Source: HGM04593 sp045592125 (GTDB lineage: Bacteria; Bacteroidota; Bacteroidia; Bacteroidales; Bacteroidaceae). From it: 64,000 nucleotides of DNA. The notes under the pieces are model-generated. The model searched no databases and had not been told where the DNA came from. It was given only the letters and a program-made list of their open reading frames with translations. The translations under genes and the position numbers were made by a program. Shown one piece after another: positions 34,759 through 44,324 of this stretch (position 1 is its first letter; the number at the start of each line of letters is the position of its first letter). The stretch spans positions 1 through 64,000 of the forward strand of contig JAZNUE010000054.1 of assembly GCA_045592125.1 (NCBI GenBank), read 5' to 3'.

Positions 34759-35787
34759 TCAGTTCTGCTTTCCTCTTGCTATTCCGGCAAGGTCAATGCC
34801 GTATGTATCAAGCATGTGATTGACAATTATATCGTATTTCTCCTTAATCAAAGGGTACTTATCCTTGGGATAGCGTTCCTCAAACTCTTCTGGGGTGAGC
34901 CACATTGCATTCTTTATGTATGTGGTGAAAAGGTTGTAGTGCGGATATTTGTCCTTTTCCCAATAGTAGCAGCTGGTTTCATTTGCCATTGCCGGCACCC
35001 ATACCTGCTTCTGGACTCCTGTACCGAAGTTGTCATTAATCATGTCGACAAAGCCGAGCCTGTACTTGTAGTTCGCCTTGCTTGGGTCTACGTTGTTCAT
35101 CTTCTTGTCGGCTGAGAAGTCGAAACCGCTCCAGAACTCATCGGGAGAGGTTATCTCGCCTTTCTCTATAGCATTGTATATTGCCTGTATCATAAACATG
35201 CAGCGCTGCTGGCGCAATGAATACTCTGCGTCATCGCCGTTGATGACTTCCTCCTTGAAACTGATTGCCCAGTTGTCAAAATTGCCCAGCTTGATTGACT
35301 TGAACGGGTCGGTCGTGGTTCCGCCTACGCTTTCCTCGTTGCCGTCGCCGAAGTCACGCGGTTCGGCGCGCAGGTTGTGTATCATGTATATTTTCACAGG
35401 GAATGTACTATAGGCAAACTCCTTGCTTATGTTGGGGAAAATGTAGTCGTTAAAGTAACTGACGTAGAAGGGCAGGTGCTCTTCAGGCAGGTTCCATGAC
35501 TGGTCGTTGCGCTCTTCCTCGTAACCGCCTACATAGATGTCGCCAGTTCCGGCCGATACCCAGTCGCGGTTAAGGTCCTCTTCGGTGATGTCCTTGTAGA
35601 GGAGATATACGCCATACTCGTTCTTGATATCATTGATTATTGAATCGTACTCGCTATTGCCCTGAGGGAAACCTCCACGGATAGGGGAGTAGTCGCCCGA
35701 TGGGGATATAGGCTCCTCTTCGCTGCAGGCGCTGAAAGAAAGTGTGCATGCGAGCAATATGGCTGCTGTCCTTATAATCTTTTTCAT
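34759..35787 (-). CDS. Surface lipoprotein related to putative zinc-binding metallopeptidases, lacking HExxH
   Basis: This 342-residue lipoprotein (lipobox FSAC at about residue 21) follows susD. After the Cys comes SEEE, which fits the acidic surface-export signal reported in Bacteroides, so it probably sits on the cell surface. The layout (FVDMINDN-like region and C-terminal KYDIIVNHMLDTYGIDLAGIA) resembles the putative zinc-binding metallopeptidases (PF15890-type) often encoded beside SusC/SusD. However, no HExxH motif is present; the equivalent helix may be RQQRCMFMIQAIYNAIEK. If so, it is a binding protein rather than a peptidase. The family assignment is an inference from context and layout. 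Confidence 0.65.
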   Translation of the reverse strand: MKKIIRTAAILLACTLSFSACSEEEPISPSGDYSPIRGGFPQGNSEYDSIINDIKNEYGVYLLYKDITEEDLNRDWVSAGTGDIYVGGYEEERNDQSWNLPEEHLPFYVSYFNDYIFPNISKEFAYSTFPVKIYMIHNLRAEPRDFGDGNEESVGGTTTDPFKSIKLGNFDNWAISFKEEVINGDDAEYSLRQQRCMFMIQAIYNAIEKGEITSPDEFWSGFDFSADKKMNNVDPSKANYKYRLGFVDMINDNFGTGVQKQVWVPAMANETSCYYWEKDKYPHYNLFTTYIKNAMWLTPEEFEERYPKDKYPLIKEKYDIIVNHMLDTYGIDLAGIARGKQN

Positions 35788-35821
35788 ATATTGGTCTGTT
35801 TATGCCTTATGGCTTGTTCTG

Positions 35822-37375
35822 CTACTCTATAGGTGTGCGTTTCTCCGGGAGCTCGTTCTGTACCAGGCTGCTGTTGCCCTGCAGCGCTTCGTCGGGGATG
35901 GGGACTGTGTAGAGCAGGTCTCCCTCCTCAAGGCGGTAAGTGCTTGCAGACTCTGCGTCGTTGTGCCATGAGTGTGTAAACGAGGGCATGCCCCAGCGGC
36001 GGAGGTCGAACCAGCGGTGTCCTTCGAAACAGAGCTCGCGGCGGCGTTCGTCACGTATGAACTGTACAAGCTCTTCCTGGTTGCTGAACACCTCCTCCTC
36101 AAAATCTTCGGGGTCGAAACGCTTCTCGCGCAAGGTGTTGATGGCGCTAGTGGCCTCATCGGCATATTCTTCCCCTCGCATAGCCATTGCCTCGGCATAG
36201 TTAAGATATGCCTCTGAGAGGCGGAGGCAACGCCCGAATACTCCTACTGCGTTTTGCGGCAGATAGTACGTTGTGCCTATATTCACTTTGCCGAATGCCA
36301 TGCGCATTAGTCCCTCGCCGGCCGGTGCCTGTACAATGTACCTGTTAAGGCGAAGGTCATATCCGGCATATGTGTCCAGAAGCTCCTTTGAGGCCTGGAA
36401 GTATGCGTGCATCTTGTTTCCGGTAATGGAGTTCTGGCTGTTGGCCTCCTTATAGGTCCATTCGAACATGTCCTTGACATTTCCGTAGGGCCAGATGGTC
36501 TCGCTGCACTTGTATGTCGGGAATACGTAGTAGTTGCGTACGGGCCTGCCTTCCTCGTCTGTGCTGTTGAGAGGTATGTTGTTGAGGTCTACCAGGCTGA
36601 ACTGCCTGTTGTCCATTACATACCTGGCATATTCTGCGGCCTTCTCCCAGTTCTCCATGTAGAGGTATGTGCGGGAAAGCATGAGCTGCACCATGGGGAG
36701 GCTTGTGCGGTAGTTGTCGCTCCACTGCTCGCTCTCGGGCAGCTCAAGGTATGTGGCCTCGGCAGTGTGGAGGTCATCAAGTATCTGTGCGTACACCTCG
36801 GCAACGCTTTTCCTCTTGAGATAGTCCGGGTCGGGCTCAATGCCGCTCTGCAGCTTGAGGGGCACTCCGGGCGCGTCGGGGGCCACGTTGTATGGCTGCC
36901 CGAAGATGTTCACGAGGTTGAAGTAGTAGAATCCCCTGAGGGCATATGCCTGTGCCTTTACATTGTCTATTTTCTCCTGGGTGTCGTTTACGCTGGGGAG
37001 GTAGTCAAGTACCGCGTTTGCTCCAAGGATGACTTCGTAATAACGCTCGTAAATGTTTATATGTCCGGCGCCGGCCTTTTCCATCATCTGGTACATGTCG
37101 GGCTGCCATGTATAGCTCGCCAGATATATATTCCCGTCAAACCCTTCATTTGGCGTCTGGTATCCAGCCGCCTCAATATCGTCGTCAAGGAGCCCGAGGA
37201 AGATGTTGAAGCCTTCCATGTCATTGCGCTGGTATGCCTCGCCGAGCAGCAGCTCGTTCAGCGACGTGGCGTCTTCGGGGACGAATTCGCTCTCCGAATT
37301 AGGCTCAAGGAAATCGCTGCATGCTGTCAGTGACAATGCTGCTATAGCCGCTATTATGCTGTATCTTGGTTTCAT
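35822..37375 (-). CDS. SusD/RagB-family outer-membrane lipoprotein
   Basis: This 517-residue surface lipoprotein is the ligand-binding lid of a SusC channel. The lipobox is LTAC followed by SDFLEP (Cys at about residue 19). SusD hallmarks include the TPR-like helices (YALRGFYYFNLVNIFGQPYN near residue 150; RTYLYMENWEKAAEYARYV) and the C-terminal RDERRRELCFEGHRWFDLRRWG. It starts 11 nt after susC. No glycoside hydrolase, lyase or sulfatase is nearby, so the ligand is more likely a peptide, cofactor or metal complex than a polysaccharide. The ligand cannot be read from sequence. Confidence 0.95.
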   Translation of the reverse strand: MKPRYSIIAAIAALSLTACSDFLEPNSESEFVPEDATSLNELLLGEAYQRNDMEGFNIFLGLLDDDIEAAGYQTPNEGFDGNIYLASYTWQPDMYQMMEKAGAGHINIYERYYEVILGANAVLDYLPSVNDTQEKIDNVKAQAYALRGFYYFNLVNIFGQPYNVAPDAPGVPLKLQSGIEPDPDYLKRKSVAEVYAQILDDLHTAEATYLELPESEQWSDNYRTSLPMVQLMLSRTYLYMENWEKAAEYARYVMDNRQFSLVDLNNIPLNSTDEEGRPVRNYYVFPTYKCSETIWPYGNVKDMFEWTYKEANSQNSITGNKMHAYFQASKELLDTYAGYDLRLNRYIVQAPAGEGLMRMAFGKVNIGTTYYLPQNAVGVFGRCLRLSEAYLNYAEAMAMRGEEYADEATSAINTLREKRFDPEDFEEEVFSNQEELVQFIRDERRRELCFEGHRWFDLRRWGMPSFTHSWHNDAESASTYRLEEGDLLYTVPIPDEALQGNSSLVQNELPEKRTPIE

Positions 37376-37386
37376 GTCTTAAGGTT

Positions 37387-40300
37387 TTAAAGTCCAATAC
37401 TGAGTCCTAGTGAATAGATTCTAGGCTGTATGCTATAGCCGAGCTCTGGGTCATATCCTTTCCAGTCCTTGCTTGCTATGACAAACAGGTTGTTTATGTT
37501 GGCGCTGAACTGTATGCGTGCAAGGCCAATCTTCTGGCACAGCTTGCGCGGCACGCTGTATGACATCGTGAGCTGTGTACAGCGCAGGAATGACGCGTCG
37601 GCAACCCTTACGTCCGACTGCGCCCACATGGAGTAGATGTTGTCATATAGCCCGTTGGGGAGGTTCAGGTTGTAGAGGTCGCGTATTGAAGTGTAGAGTG
37701 CCGGAATGTTGGTGTGCGCTTCGTCTCCCGGCTGTTTCCAGCGGTCATTCAGTTCCTTGGAAAGGTTGCTGAAGATGTCCGGCATCTTGCCGTATGTGAA
37801 TGTGGAATATGGGTTGGGCAGGCGTTTCTTGGCACCAAGGGCCACTGCAAAGTCAAGGCCTATGTTGAAATCCTTCCAGCGCAGGCGGGTGTTGAGGCCT
37901 CCCGAGAAATCGGGCTCGCTCTGTCCTGTGTATACAAGGAATGTCGTGGGGTCGACGCTGCCGTCGCCCTCTACCGCGTCATATGTGGCATGCTCGAATG
38001 AGGGGTAGCCGTTGCTGCCGTCAAGCCCGATGAACTTATAGGACCAGAACGAAGAGAGGGGATATCCTTTCTTGAGCGGACGGTCGCTGCTGCCATTAAG
38101 GTAATCGGTGTGGGTGAGCTCGTCGGCCTTGGCGGTGCGGTCATCGCTCTCCGACCTGTTCCAGTTCTTGCCGGCATTGAGCCCGATGGTCCATGCCATA
38201 TTGTTGTTGCGTATTGGGGTGAAGTTGAGCGTCAGCTCAAGTCCGCTGTTGCTTATAAGACCGCCGTTAAGCGGCATTGTTGACATTCCGTATTCCTGCG
38301 CAATATCCTGCCTTATGATGGCGTTTGACTTGCGCTGGTAGTACTCGAAGTTCATTGTCACGCCGAACAGTGCCACGTCGGCGCCAAGGTTGAGTGACTT
38401 TGTACGCTCCCACTTGAGCTGCTTGTTGGGCAGGCTGGATATTGAGAGGTAGTATTCGTTGTAGCTTGGCAGCAGGCCTTCGTAGCGCACAATCATCTCT
38501 GGGCTCAAGGAGTTTACCACGTTGCCCTGGATACCGTATGACGCGCGCAGGTTCAGCTGGTCGAGCCAATGTACATGCTCCATCATGAATGGCTCCTGCG
38601 CCACTTTCCATGAGGCGCCGAATGACCATGTGGGGTCGAACTGCCTGTTCACATCCTGCCCGAAACGGTTGGAGGCGTCGGAACGCACGTTCACGTTTAC
38701 TACATAACGGTTCATGAACGCGTATGCTACTGTGGCGAAGAACGACATGTAGTTAGTGGTTGTGGACATCTTGTTCCATGCTCCGTTGTAGAGCTGTGAT
38801 AATGCACCCCAGCCTACAGAGACGTCGCTGCCGATTGGCTTGAAGTTCTCGGGAAGCGTCGGGGATACGAGTATCGAGCCGCGCTCGGGAACGAATCCCC
38901 ATGCAGTGTTGCCTTCGCTTACGCTCTCGCTGGAACGTATCTCCATGCCCAGCATGGCGTTAAGGCGGTGGTTCTGGCTGAATTCCTTGCTGAACTGCAA
39001 TCTATGTGATGTGCTGTATGATAATCCCTGCGAGTTGGCCTGGTTGAGTACTCCGCCGTAGGGCATGAGGGCCGCGTTGAACCTGTCGGAGCCTGCTTTC
39101 TCTGTCCCGTATGCGTATCCTCTGTAGAGCTGCTCTACGCGTGATGTCTTCTCGCCGGCATAGCTCTCGCTCTTGTTGTTGGTGACTGCCATGCTTGCTG
39201 TTCCCTGGTAAGAGAGCCAGCTGAGAATCTTGTATGAGACATTGACCGACGCGTTGAAGTTGGTTCCCCTGTTTGCCGAGTAGCTGTTCTCCATTTCGTT
39301 GAAGATGTTGTAGGCATACTGGTTCTTGCCGCCTAGCAGCGTGTTGTACTGGTATGTGTAGTATCTTGAATAGAAGGCACGGCCGCCGTTCTCCTCATAG
39401 GCCGGAATGGCGCGGCTGGTGTTCATTGCATATGTGTATGGGTTCACTCCTGCGCCATAGCCGTCGGCATTCCGCACGCTCCCGTTTATCTGGGCGTTTA
39501 TGCTCAGCCTCTCGTTCACGTTGCTGTTTATGCTCAGGCGTGCGGTTATCTGGTCGTTCTGGTTGCCAATCTCATAGCCCTTGTTGTCCTGGTATCCGAG
39601 CGAGGCGTTGTAGGTGTATTTGTCGGTTCCTCCCGAAACGCTGAGGTTGTGGCTCTGGCTCACGGAGTTGCGGGTGAGGAGGCCGAACCAGTCGGTGTTC
39701 ACGGTCTCGAGGCGCTGCATGTACCTGGCGAACTCCTCTTCGGTAATCATACGCTTGTTGAACATGGACATGAGGCCTTCGTAGGTGTAGATCTGGGGCA
39801 ATGGCTCGCTCTGGTAGCGGACGCCGGCACCGTATGCCTCCTTGCTGAACTGAATGCGCTCATAGGAGTTCATGAAATCGTACATCTCGTATGTGGGGCG
39901 CTCACGCACCGAGACATTGGTGTTGTAGTTAACGCTTATGCGGCCGGGAGTTCCTTTCTTAGTGGTTATTACAATGACACCGTTTGAGGCCTTTGAGCCA
40001 TAGATGGCTGTTGCCGAGGCATCCTTGAGCACTGTTATGTTGTCAATGTCCTGCGGGTTGAGCCATGAGATCTGGTTGCCTATGAGCTCGCGCATGTCCG
40101 ATGTGATTGCGGAGCTCATGTCTATTGACAGAGGGTCTTCCTGGATTACACCGTCAACTACCCACAGCGGGTCGCTGTTTCCAAGGATAGTGGATGTACC
40201 GCGGATCGTGATTTTGGGTGAGGCCCCCACGCGTGCCGATGTGTTCACAACCGACATGCCGGCAACCTTTCCCTGCAGCATCTGGTCAATGCTCTGGTAG

Positions 40301-40758
40301 GCGGGCATCATTATGTCGTCGGCCTTCACGGTGGTGAATGCTCCGACCATGTCCTTGCGCGGCAGGCGGTTATAGCCGTCCTCGACTATGGTTACCTCGG
40401 CAAGCATGGCGTCATCGGTCTTCAGCACAACCTCAATGGGCTTGCTGATGACATCTTTCGAGAGCTTGATTCTTACTGTCTTTGTACCGATATAGCTGAA
40501 GACAAGCTCGCTGTCGCCGCCGGCAAGGTTTACTTCCACATTGAACTCGCCATGCACGTTTGTGCTGGTTCCCCGGGCAATCTTGCCGTCCTTCATGACA
40601 GCAACACTGGCAGCGGGCAACGCGTCGCCGAACTCATCGGTTATAACGCCTTTCACCCCAGTGCCGGTCTGTGCCAGTATCTGCATTGGGCACAGCAGGA
40701 GTAATATGAGGCATACAATATTAGTAATCAGGCTTTTCGTTTTCATATTTATTGCCAT
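37387..40758 (-). CDS. SusC/RagA-family TonB-dependent outer-membrane channel
   Basis: This 1123-residue outer-membrane barrel imports ligand delivered by SusD, using TonB energy. After the signal peptide comes a carboxypeptidase-regulatory-like domain (GVKGVITDEFGDALPAASV, about residues 33-115). A plug follows (DQMLQGKVAGMSVVNTSARVG, VVDGVIQEDP, ATAIYGSKASNGVIVITTKKG), then a barrel from about residue 260 ending in IYSLGLSIGL. There is no N-terminal anti-sigma-interacting domain, so no ECF sigma/anti-sigma control is implied. It heads the operon susC, susD, surface lipoprotein, TlpA, thioredoxin. A second ATG four codons in (40746) may be the real start. Confidence 0.96.
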   Translation of the reverse strand: MAINMKTKSLITNIVCLILLLLCPMQILAQTGTGVKGVITDEFGDALPAASVAVMKDGKIARGTSTNVHGEFNVEVNLAGGDSELVFSYIGTKTVRIKLSKDVISKPIEVVLKTDDAMLAEVTIVEDGYNRLPRKDMVGAFTTVKADDIMMPAYQSIDQMLQGKVAGMSVVNTSARVGASPKITIRGTSTILGNSDPLWVVDGVIQEDPLSIDMSSAITSDMRELIGNQISWLNPQDIDNITVLKDASATAIYGSKASNGVIVITTKKGTPGRISVNYNTNVSVRERPTYEMYDFMNSYERIQFSKEAYGAGVRYQSEPLPQIYTYEGLMSMFNKRMITEEEFARYMQRLETVNTDWFGLLTRNSVSQSHNLSVSGGTDKYTYNASLGYQDNKGYEIGNQNDQITARLSINSNVNERLSINAQINGSVRNADGYGAGVNPYTYAMNTSRAIPAYEENGGRAFYSRYYTYQYNTLLGGKNQYAYNIFNEMENSYSANRGTNFNASVNVSYKILSWLSYQGTASMAVTNNKSESYAGEKTSRVEQLYRGYAYGTEKAGSDRFNAALMPYGGVLNQANSQGLSYSTSHRLQFSKEFSQNHRLNAMLGMEIRSSESVSEGNTAWGFVPERGSILVSPTLPENFKPIGSDVSVGWGALSQLYNGAWNKMSTTTNYMSFFATVAYAFMNRYVVNVNVRSDASNRFGQDVNRQFDPTWSFGASWKVAQEPFMMEHVHWLDQLNLRASYGIQGNVVNSLSPEMIVRYEGLLPSYNEYYLSISSLPNKQLKWERTKSLNLGADVALFGVTMNFEYYQRKSNAIIRQDIAQEYGMSTMPLNGGLISNSGLELTLNFTPIRNNNMAWTIGLNAGKNWNRSESDDRTAKADELTHTDYLNGSSDRPLKKGYPLSSFWSYKFIGLDGSNGYPSFEHATYDAVEGDGSVDPTTFLVYTGQSEPDFSGGLNTRLRWKDFNIGLDFAVALGAKKRLPNPYSTFTYGKMPDIFSNLSKELNDRWKQPGDEAHTNIPALYTSIRDLYNLNLPNGLYDNIYSMWAQSDVRVADASFLRCTQLTMSYSVPRKLCQKIGLARIQFSANINNLFVIASKDWKGYDPELGYSIQPRIYSLGLSIGL

Positions 40759-40847
40759 TTGTTCAAATCTGCTCTTTAGAATGTGCTAATTTAAGGTTTT
40801 TTTGGCAGAATTGGAAGCAAACGCCTAATAAAAATGAAAAAAAATGA

Positions 40848-40892
40848 AATAATGAAAAAGGACTGGTTCTTATATGCGCAATATGTCAGTCC
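40848..40892 (-). terminator. Possible terminator of the rsmA-mgtE-esterase operon
   Basis: On the reverse strand a GGACTG stem overlapping the esterase stop pairs with CAGTCC across a 21-nt loop and is followed by TTTTTC. The stem is short, so this is tentative. Confidence 0.4.
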
Positions 40893-42082
40893 AGCCTGAC
40901 CTCAACCATGCACGGGAAAGCGTAGCTGCGGTCGCCGTGAAGCTGCAGGCTGCTGTATATGTTGGCTATTGTGCGCCTTAGCCTTTTCCTTGCAATCTTC
41001 TTCCCTTTGTAACGTATTGTTACTTTCTTGTCAAGGTCGGCCATGCTGTCGTTAAGGTATATCGTGAGCCTTGAATAGTCGCAGTGCAGAATGTTAATAG
41101 TGTTGCCGTCTATGACTGCTTCTACGGTGCGTCCTGCGGCCAGCTCGTCAGCCGGTGCCGACAGCCAGTAAAAGTGCTGGCGCACAACATCTTCCTGTCG
41201 CCAGACAATTCTCTTGGGGTAGGGGTTGCGGCGGTATTGCGACATCCAGCCAATTGCGTCGGCGTCGGCGCCGTCCATCCAGTGCCCCTTGCCTTTGAGT
41301 ATGTTTGTGCTGTGGATGTACTTCCCAGGGTTTGCTGCAGCAAGCGAGTCCAGCACTTCGCCTTTCTCCTTTGCCAGGCGGTTGCGGCTGTATGCGCTGT
41401 CATTCTCGCCCATCCATATTGTGAACGGGAGGTTTAGCAGGTTCAGCTGTGAGGTGTTCCCTGGGTGCCCGGCCATCATTGCTGCAGCGGCCCACCTGTC
41501 GGCCATGCGGGGCGCCAGGCGCCATACGCCGTCACCGCCAGCGGAATATCCCATGAGGTATACCTTGTTGGGGTTCACTCCCTCGAATACAACGCATGCC
41601 TTTATCAGGTCCTCGAGCAGTTTGTCCAGCCCTTCCCTGTGCCACAGGTCCCACGTGTTCCAGGGCGCGCGAGGCGCCACGTATACGCCTTCACCGAGTT
41701 CGTAAAGATATATCTGGTTCATCCATTGCTCGTCATTTACCTCCTTGGGGCACTCTCCGCCGCCATGCAGCGAAATGAACAGGCTGCGGCCGTCTCTTGG
41801 GGGCATGCCGAATGTGCGGCATGCGCAGGGAAGGTCCAGCGAGTCGCCCGATATTATCATCCGGCCCCATTCTCCCTTCAGTTCCCTTGCGGTCTCCTGC
41901 AACCAGAGCGAGTCTATGATTTCTGCGGCCCGTCCGGCTTCTTTCTTGTCAAGCTTTTTCTTTGAGAATTCCTGCTCGCAGAGATTGCCTTCTGCTCTCC
42001 TTGCCCATGCCTCAAGGGCGCTGGTCTGTGCATATGATATGCATGAAACAAGCAGCAGTGCTGCCGTCACTGTTCTTCTCAT
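40886..42082 (-). CDS. Secreted alpha/beta hydrolase (esterase-like)
   Basis: This 398-residue protein has a signal peptide (MRRTVTAALLLVSCISYAQ) and an alpha/beta hydrolase domain. The nucleophile elbow is GYSAGG (about residue 180). The oxyanion region is ISLHGGGEC, and GKGHWMDG supplies a likely His, with Asp in between (WMGENDSAY). The layout resembles secreted PHB-depolymerase-like or peptidase S9-like esterases. Its substrate is unknown. It starts 20 nt after mgtE, with no obvious link to magnesium transport. It is not part of the SusC operon, which starts downstream of it. Confidence 0.82.
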   Translation of the reverse strand: MRRTVTAALLLVSCISYAQTSALEAWARRAEGNLCEQEFSKKKLDKKEAGRAAEIIDSLWLQETARELKGEWGRMIISGDSLDLPCACRTFGMPPRDGRSLFISLHGGGECPKEVNDEQWMNQIYLYELGEGVYVAPRAPWNTWDLWHREGLDKLLEDLIKACVVFEGVNPNKVYLMGYSAGGDGVWRLAPRMADRWAAAAMMAGHPGNTSQLNLLNLPFTIWMGENDSAYSRNRLAKEKGEVLDSLAAANPGKYIHSTNILKGKGHWMDGADADAIGWMSQYRRNPYPKRIVWRQEDVVRQHFYWLSAPADELAAGRTVEAVIDGNTINILHCDYSRLTIYLNDSMADLDKKVTIRYKGKKIARKRLRRTIANIYSSLQLHGDRSYAFPCMVEVRLD

Positions 42083-42102
42083 TTTCTTGTGATGTGTTGT
42101 GT

Positions 42103-43455
42103 CTATACCATTATCTTGCTCAGTGCCATAGAGATTATCATGTAGAATGTCATTCCGCTGATGTCATTGATAATCTGTATGAACGGTCCTGTCGCTACTG
42201 CCGGGTTTATGTTCATGCGTTCCAACACCATGGGTATCATTGTGCCGAACGAAGAGGCGAAGAGCACTACTACGAAGAGGCTCAGGGGGACAGCGAGCGT
42301 CACTATGTCTAGCGCTCCGTATATTACGAAGTTGTATACGTATACCATGAGCGAGAGTATGGTTGCGTTGATTATGGCAACAACCATCTCTTTCATTATG
42401 TGCCTGAATATGTGCTGTGAATTGAGCGAGTTGTTGGCAAGTCCCTGTACGGCTATTGCCGAAGACTGGGTACCCACGTTTCCTCCCATTCCGGCAAGCA
42501 GTGGAATGAAAAGCGCCATCTCGGGGTGCGAGCCGAGCGTGTTGGTGAAGCAGTCGAGCAGGATTGACGAGCCTATGCCTCCGAGCATGCCAATGATGAG
42601 CCAGGGAAGGCGTGCCTTGGTCTGCACGAACACGTTGTCGCTGGTCTCCACGTCCTGGGTAAGACCAGCGGTAAGCTGCTGGTCGTGCTCGGTCTGCTCG
42701 CGCACCTCGTCCATGATGTCGTCGACAGTAATCTGGCCCACAAGGCGGTTTATCTTGTCGACTACAGGGATTGCCACCAGGTTATACTTCTCAATGAGCA
42801 TGGTTACCTCGTCAATCGGGGTGTCCACGTCAACGCTCACGACCTTGGTGCTCATCACGTGCTTTACCTTGGAGACGGATGGGCTGGTAATCATCTTTGT
42901 CAGCGGGAAAAGGCCGCAGAGGCGCTCGTTGTCGTCTACAACGTATACGTAGTAGATGTCGTCAAGGTCCTCGGCCTGCTGGCGCATCTCCTTGAGGCAT
43001 TCGGGCATACTCCAGTTCTCGTTCACCACAACCATCTCGGTACTCATGAGACCGCCGGCGGTGTCCTCGTCATATTGGAGAAGGTCTACAATGTCGCCGG
43101 CCTGCTCAATGTCCTTGATGTGCTGGAGCACCTCCTCCTGCTTCTCCTCGTCCATCTCGCGGATAATCTCCACGGCGTCGTCGGTGTCCATGTAGTTGAC
43201 GAAACGCTTTGCAATGGCCTCGGAGGGGAGTTCCTCGAGCAGCTCGTTACGCATGTCCTCATCCATCTCGGTGAGGGCGTCGGCGGCCTTCTCGTTGTCG
43301 AGCTGGCGGTAGAGGAAGCGTGCCTCCTCGATATCTAGCTCAAGGCAGAGCTCGGCTATGTCGGCAGGGTGCATCCTTGAGATTTTCTCCTGCAGCAGCA
43401 CTGAGTCCTTCTGCTCAATGAGCTCCTTTATGTAGATTATGAATTCCTTTGTCAT
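42103..43455 (-). CDS. mgtE: Magnesium transporter MgtE
   Basis: This 450-residue inner-membrane channel carries Mg2+. An N-terminal helical domain (residues about 10-125; LPSEAIAKRFVNYMDTDDAVEI), a tandem CBS domain (about 130-255; VMSTKVVSVDVDTPIDEV) and five membrane segments (about 285-450) are visible. The pore helix region FIPLLAGMGGNVGTQSSAIAVQGLA is conserved. The cytoplasmic domains are known to gate the pore by Mg2+. It starts 11 nt after rsmA and ends 20 nt before the esterase gene. Confidence 0.96.
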   Translation of the reverse strand: MTKEFIIYIKELIEQKDSVLLQEKISRMHPADIAELCLELDIEEARFLYRQLDNEKAADALTEMDEDMRNELLEELPSEAIAKRFVNYMDTDDAVEIIREMDEEKQEEVLQHIKDIEQAGDIVDLLQYDEDTAGGLMSTEMVVVNENWSMPECLKEMRQQAEDLDDIYYVYVVDDNERLCGLFPLTKMITSPSVSKVKHVMSTKVVSVDVDTPIDEVTMLIEKYNLVAIPVVDKINRLVGQITVDDIMDEVREQTEHDQQLTAGLTQDVETSDNVFVQTKARLPWLIIGMLGGIGSSILLDCFTNTLGSHPEMALFIPLLAGMGGNVGTQSSAIAVQGLANNSLNSQHIFRHIMKEMVVAIINATILSLMVYVYNFVIYGALDIVTLAVPLSLFVVVLFASSFGTMIPMVLERMNINPAVATGPFIQIINDISGMTFYMIISMALSKIMV

Positions 43456-43466
43456 GCTTGCTCTTC

Positions 43467-44255
43467 CTATTTCGCTAGCGCGAGTTCAACTTTCTTTGTC
43501 AACTCTATGAAATCTTCCAATGAGAGCTGTTCGGGACGCTTGTCAAGGACGGGGTCTCCAAGGAGTTCCGGCTCCTTGCCTACAATCTGCTGTATCGAGT
43601 TCCTGAGTTTCTTGCGGCGCTGGTTGAATGTCCCTTTGACAATTTTCTTGAACAGCAGCTCGTCGCAATCAAGTGCTGTGCGTGTGTTGCGTCTCATGAG
43701 TACCACGGCGCTCTTGACCTTTGGCGGCGGGGAGAATACGTTCTCGTCCACTGTAAAAAGGTACTCCACGTCGTACCACAGCTGTATGAGTATGCTCAGG
43801 ATTCCGTATGCCTTTGTGCCGGGCCTGGCCGCAAGGCGCTCGCCCACCTCTTTCTGTATCATGCCGCTGCAGTAGGGGATGTACTCCTTGTAGTCGAGCA
43901 TCTTGAAGAATATCTGGCTCGATATGTTATAGGGGTAGTTGCCTATGAGCATGAACTGGCCGCCGCCGAAAAGGCGGTCGAGGTGCATTTTGAGGAAATC
44001 GTCGGGTATTATGTTCTCTTCGGGCAGCTGCGGGAGACTCTTGCGCAGGTAGCTTACCGATTCCTCGTCAATCTCCACCACTTTAAGCGGACGCCCCTTC
44101 TCAATGAGGAACTGTGTAAGCACTCCCATGCCGGGACCTACTTCCAGTATTGGCATTGCCGGGCATACATCAACCGTGTCTGCAATATCCTTTGCTATTG
44201 ACAAGTCAACAAGAAAGTGCTGTCCTAATCTTTTTTTTGCTGTAACTGCTTTCAT
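43467..44255 (-). CDS. rsmA: 16S rRNA dimethyladenosine transferase
   Basis: This 262-residue enzyme (KsgA) dimethylates two adjacent adenosines near the 3' end of 16S rRNA. It has KKRLGQHFLVD at the N-terminus, the SAM-binding EVGPGMGVLT (about residue 38), and the catalytic NYPYNISSQIFF, where NYPY replaces the commoner NLPY. The C-terminus has a helical domain with FNQRRKKLRNS. It is the first gene of an rsmA, mgtE, esterase set. A reverse-strand TACCTTTG box lies far upstream at 44409-44416. Confidence 0.96.
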   Translation of the reverse strand: MKAVTAKKRLGQHFLVDLSIAKDIADTVDVCPAMPILEVGPGMGVLTQFLIEKGRPLKVVEIDEESVSYLRKSLPQLPEENIIPDDFLKMHLDRLFGGGQFMLIGNYPYNISSQIFFKMLDYKEYIPYCSGMIQKEVGERLAARPGTKAYGILSILIQLWYDVEYLFTVDENVFSPPPKVKSAVVLMRRNTRTALDCDELLFKKIVKGTFNQRRKKLRNSIQQIVGKEPELLGDPVLDKRPEQLSLEDFIELTKKVELALAK

Positions 44256-44316
44256 GTCCGGTAAGCCTTTTTAATTAAATAATCATAAAAAAGAGGGCAA
44301 GTGTCCAATATATTTA

Positions 44317-44324
44317 TATCTTTG
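44317..44324 (+). promoter_or_regulatory. -7 box of the flippase-like gene
   Basis: TATCTTTG matches TAnnTTTG, but no TTG is at the expected distance. A leader of about 115 nt follows. Confidence 0.45.

Noticed and set aside
36407..37333. Forward frame of 308 codons over susD
   Set aside because: Antisense shadow of a clear SusD gene.
42161..43338. Forward frames over mgtE
   Set aside because: Shadow frames of a complete MgtE gene.
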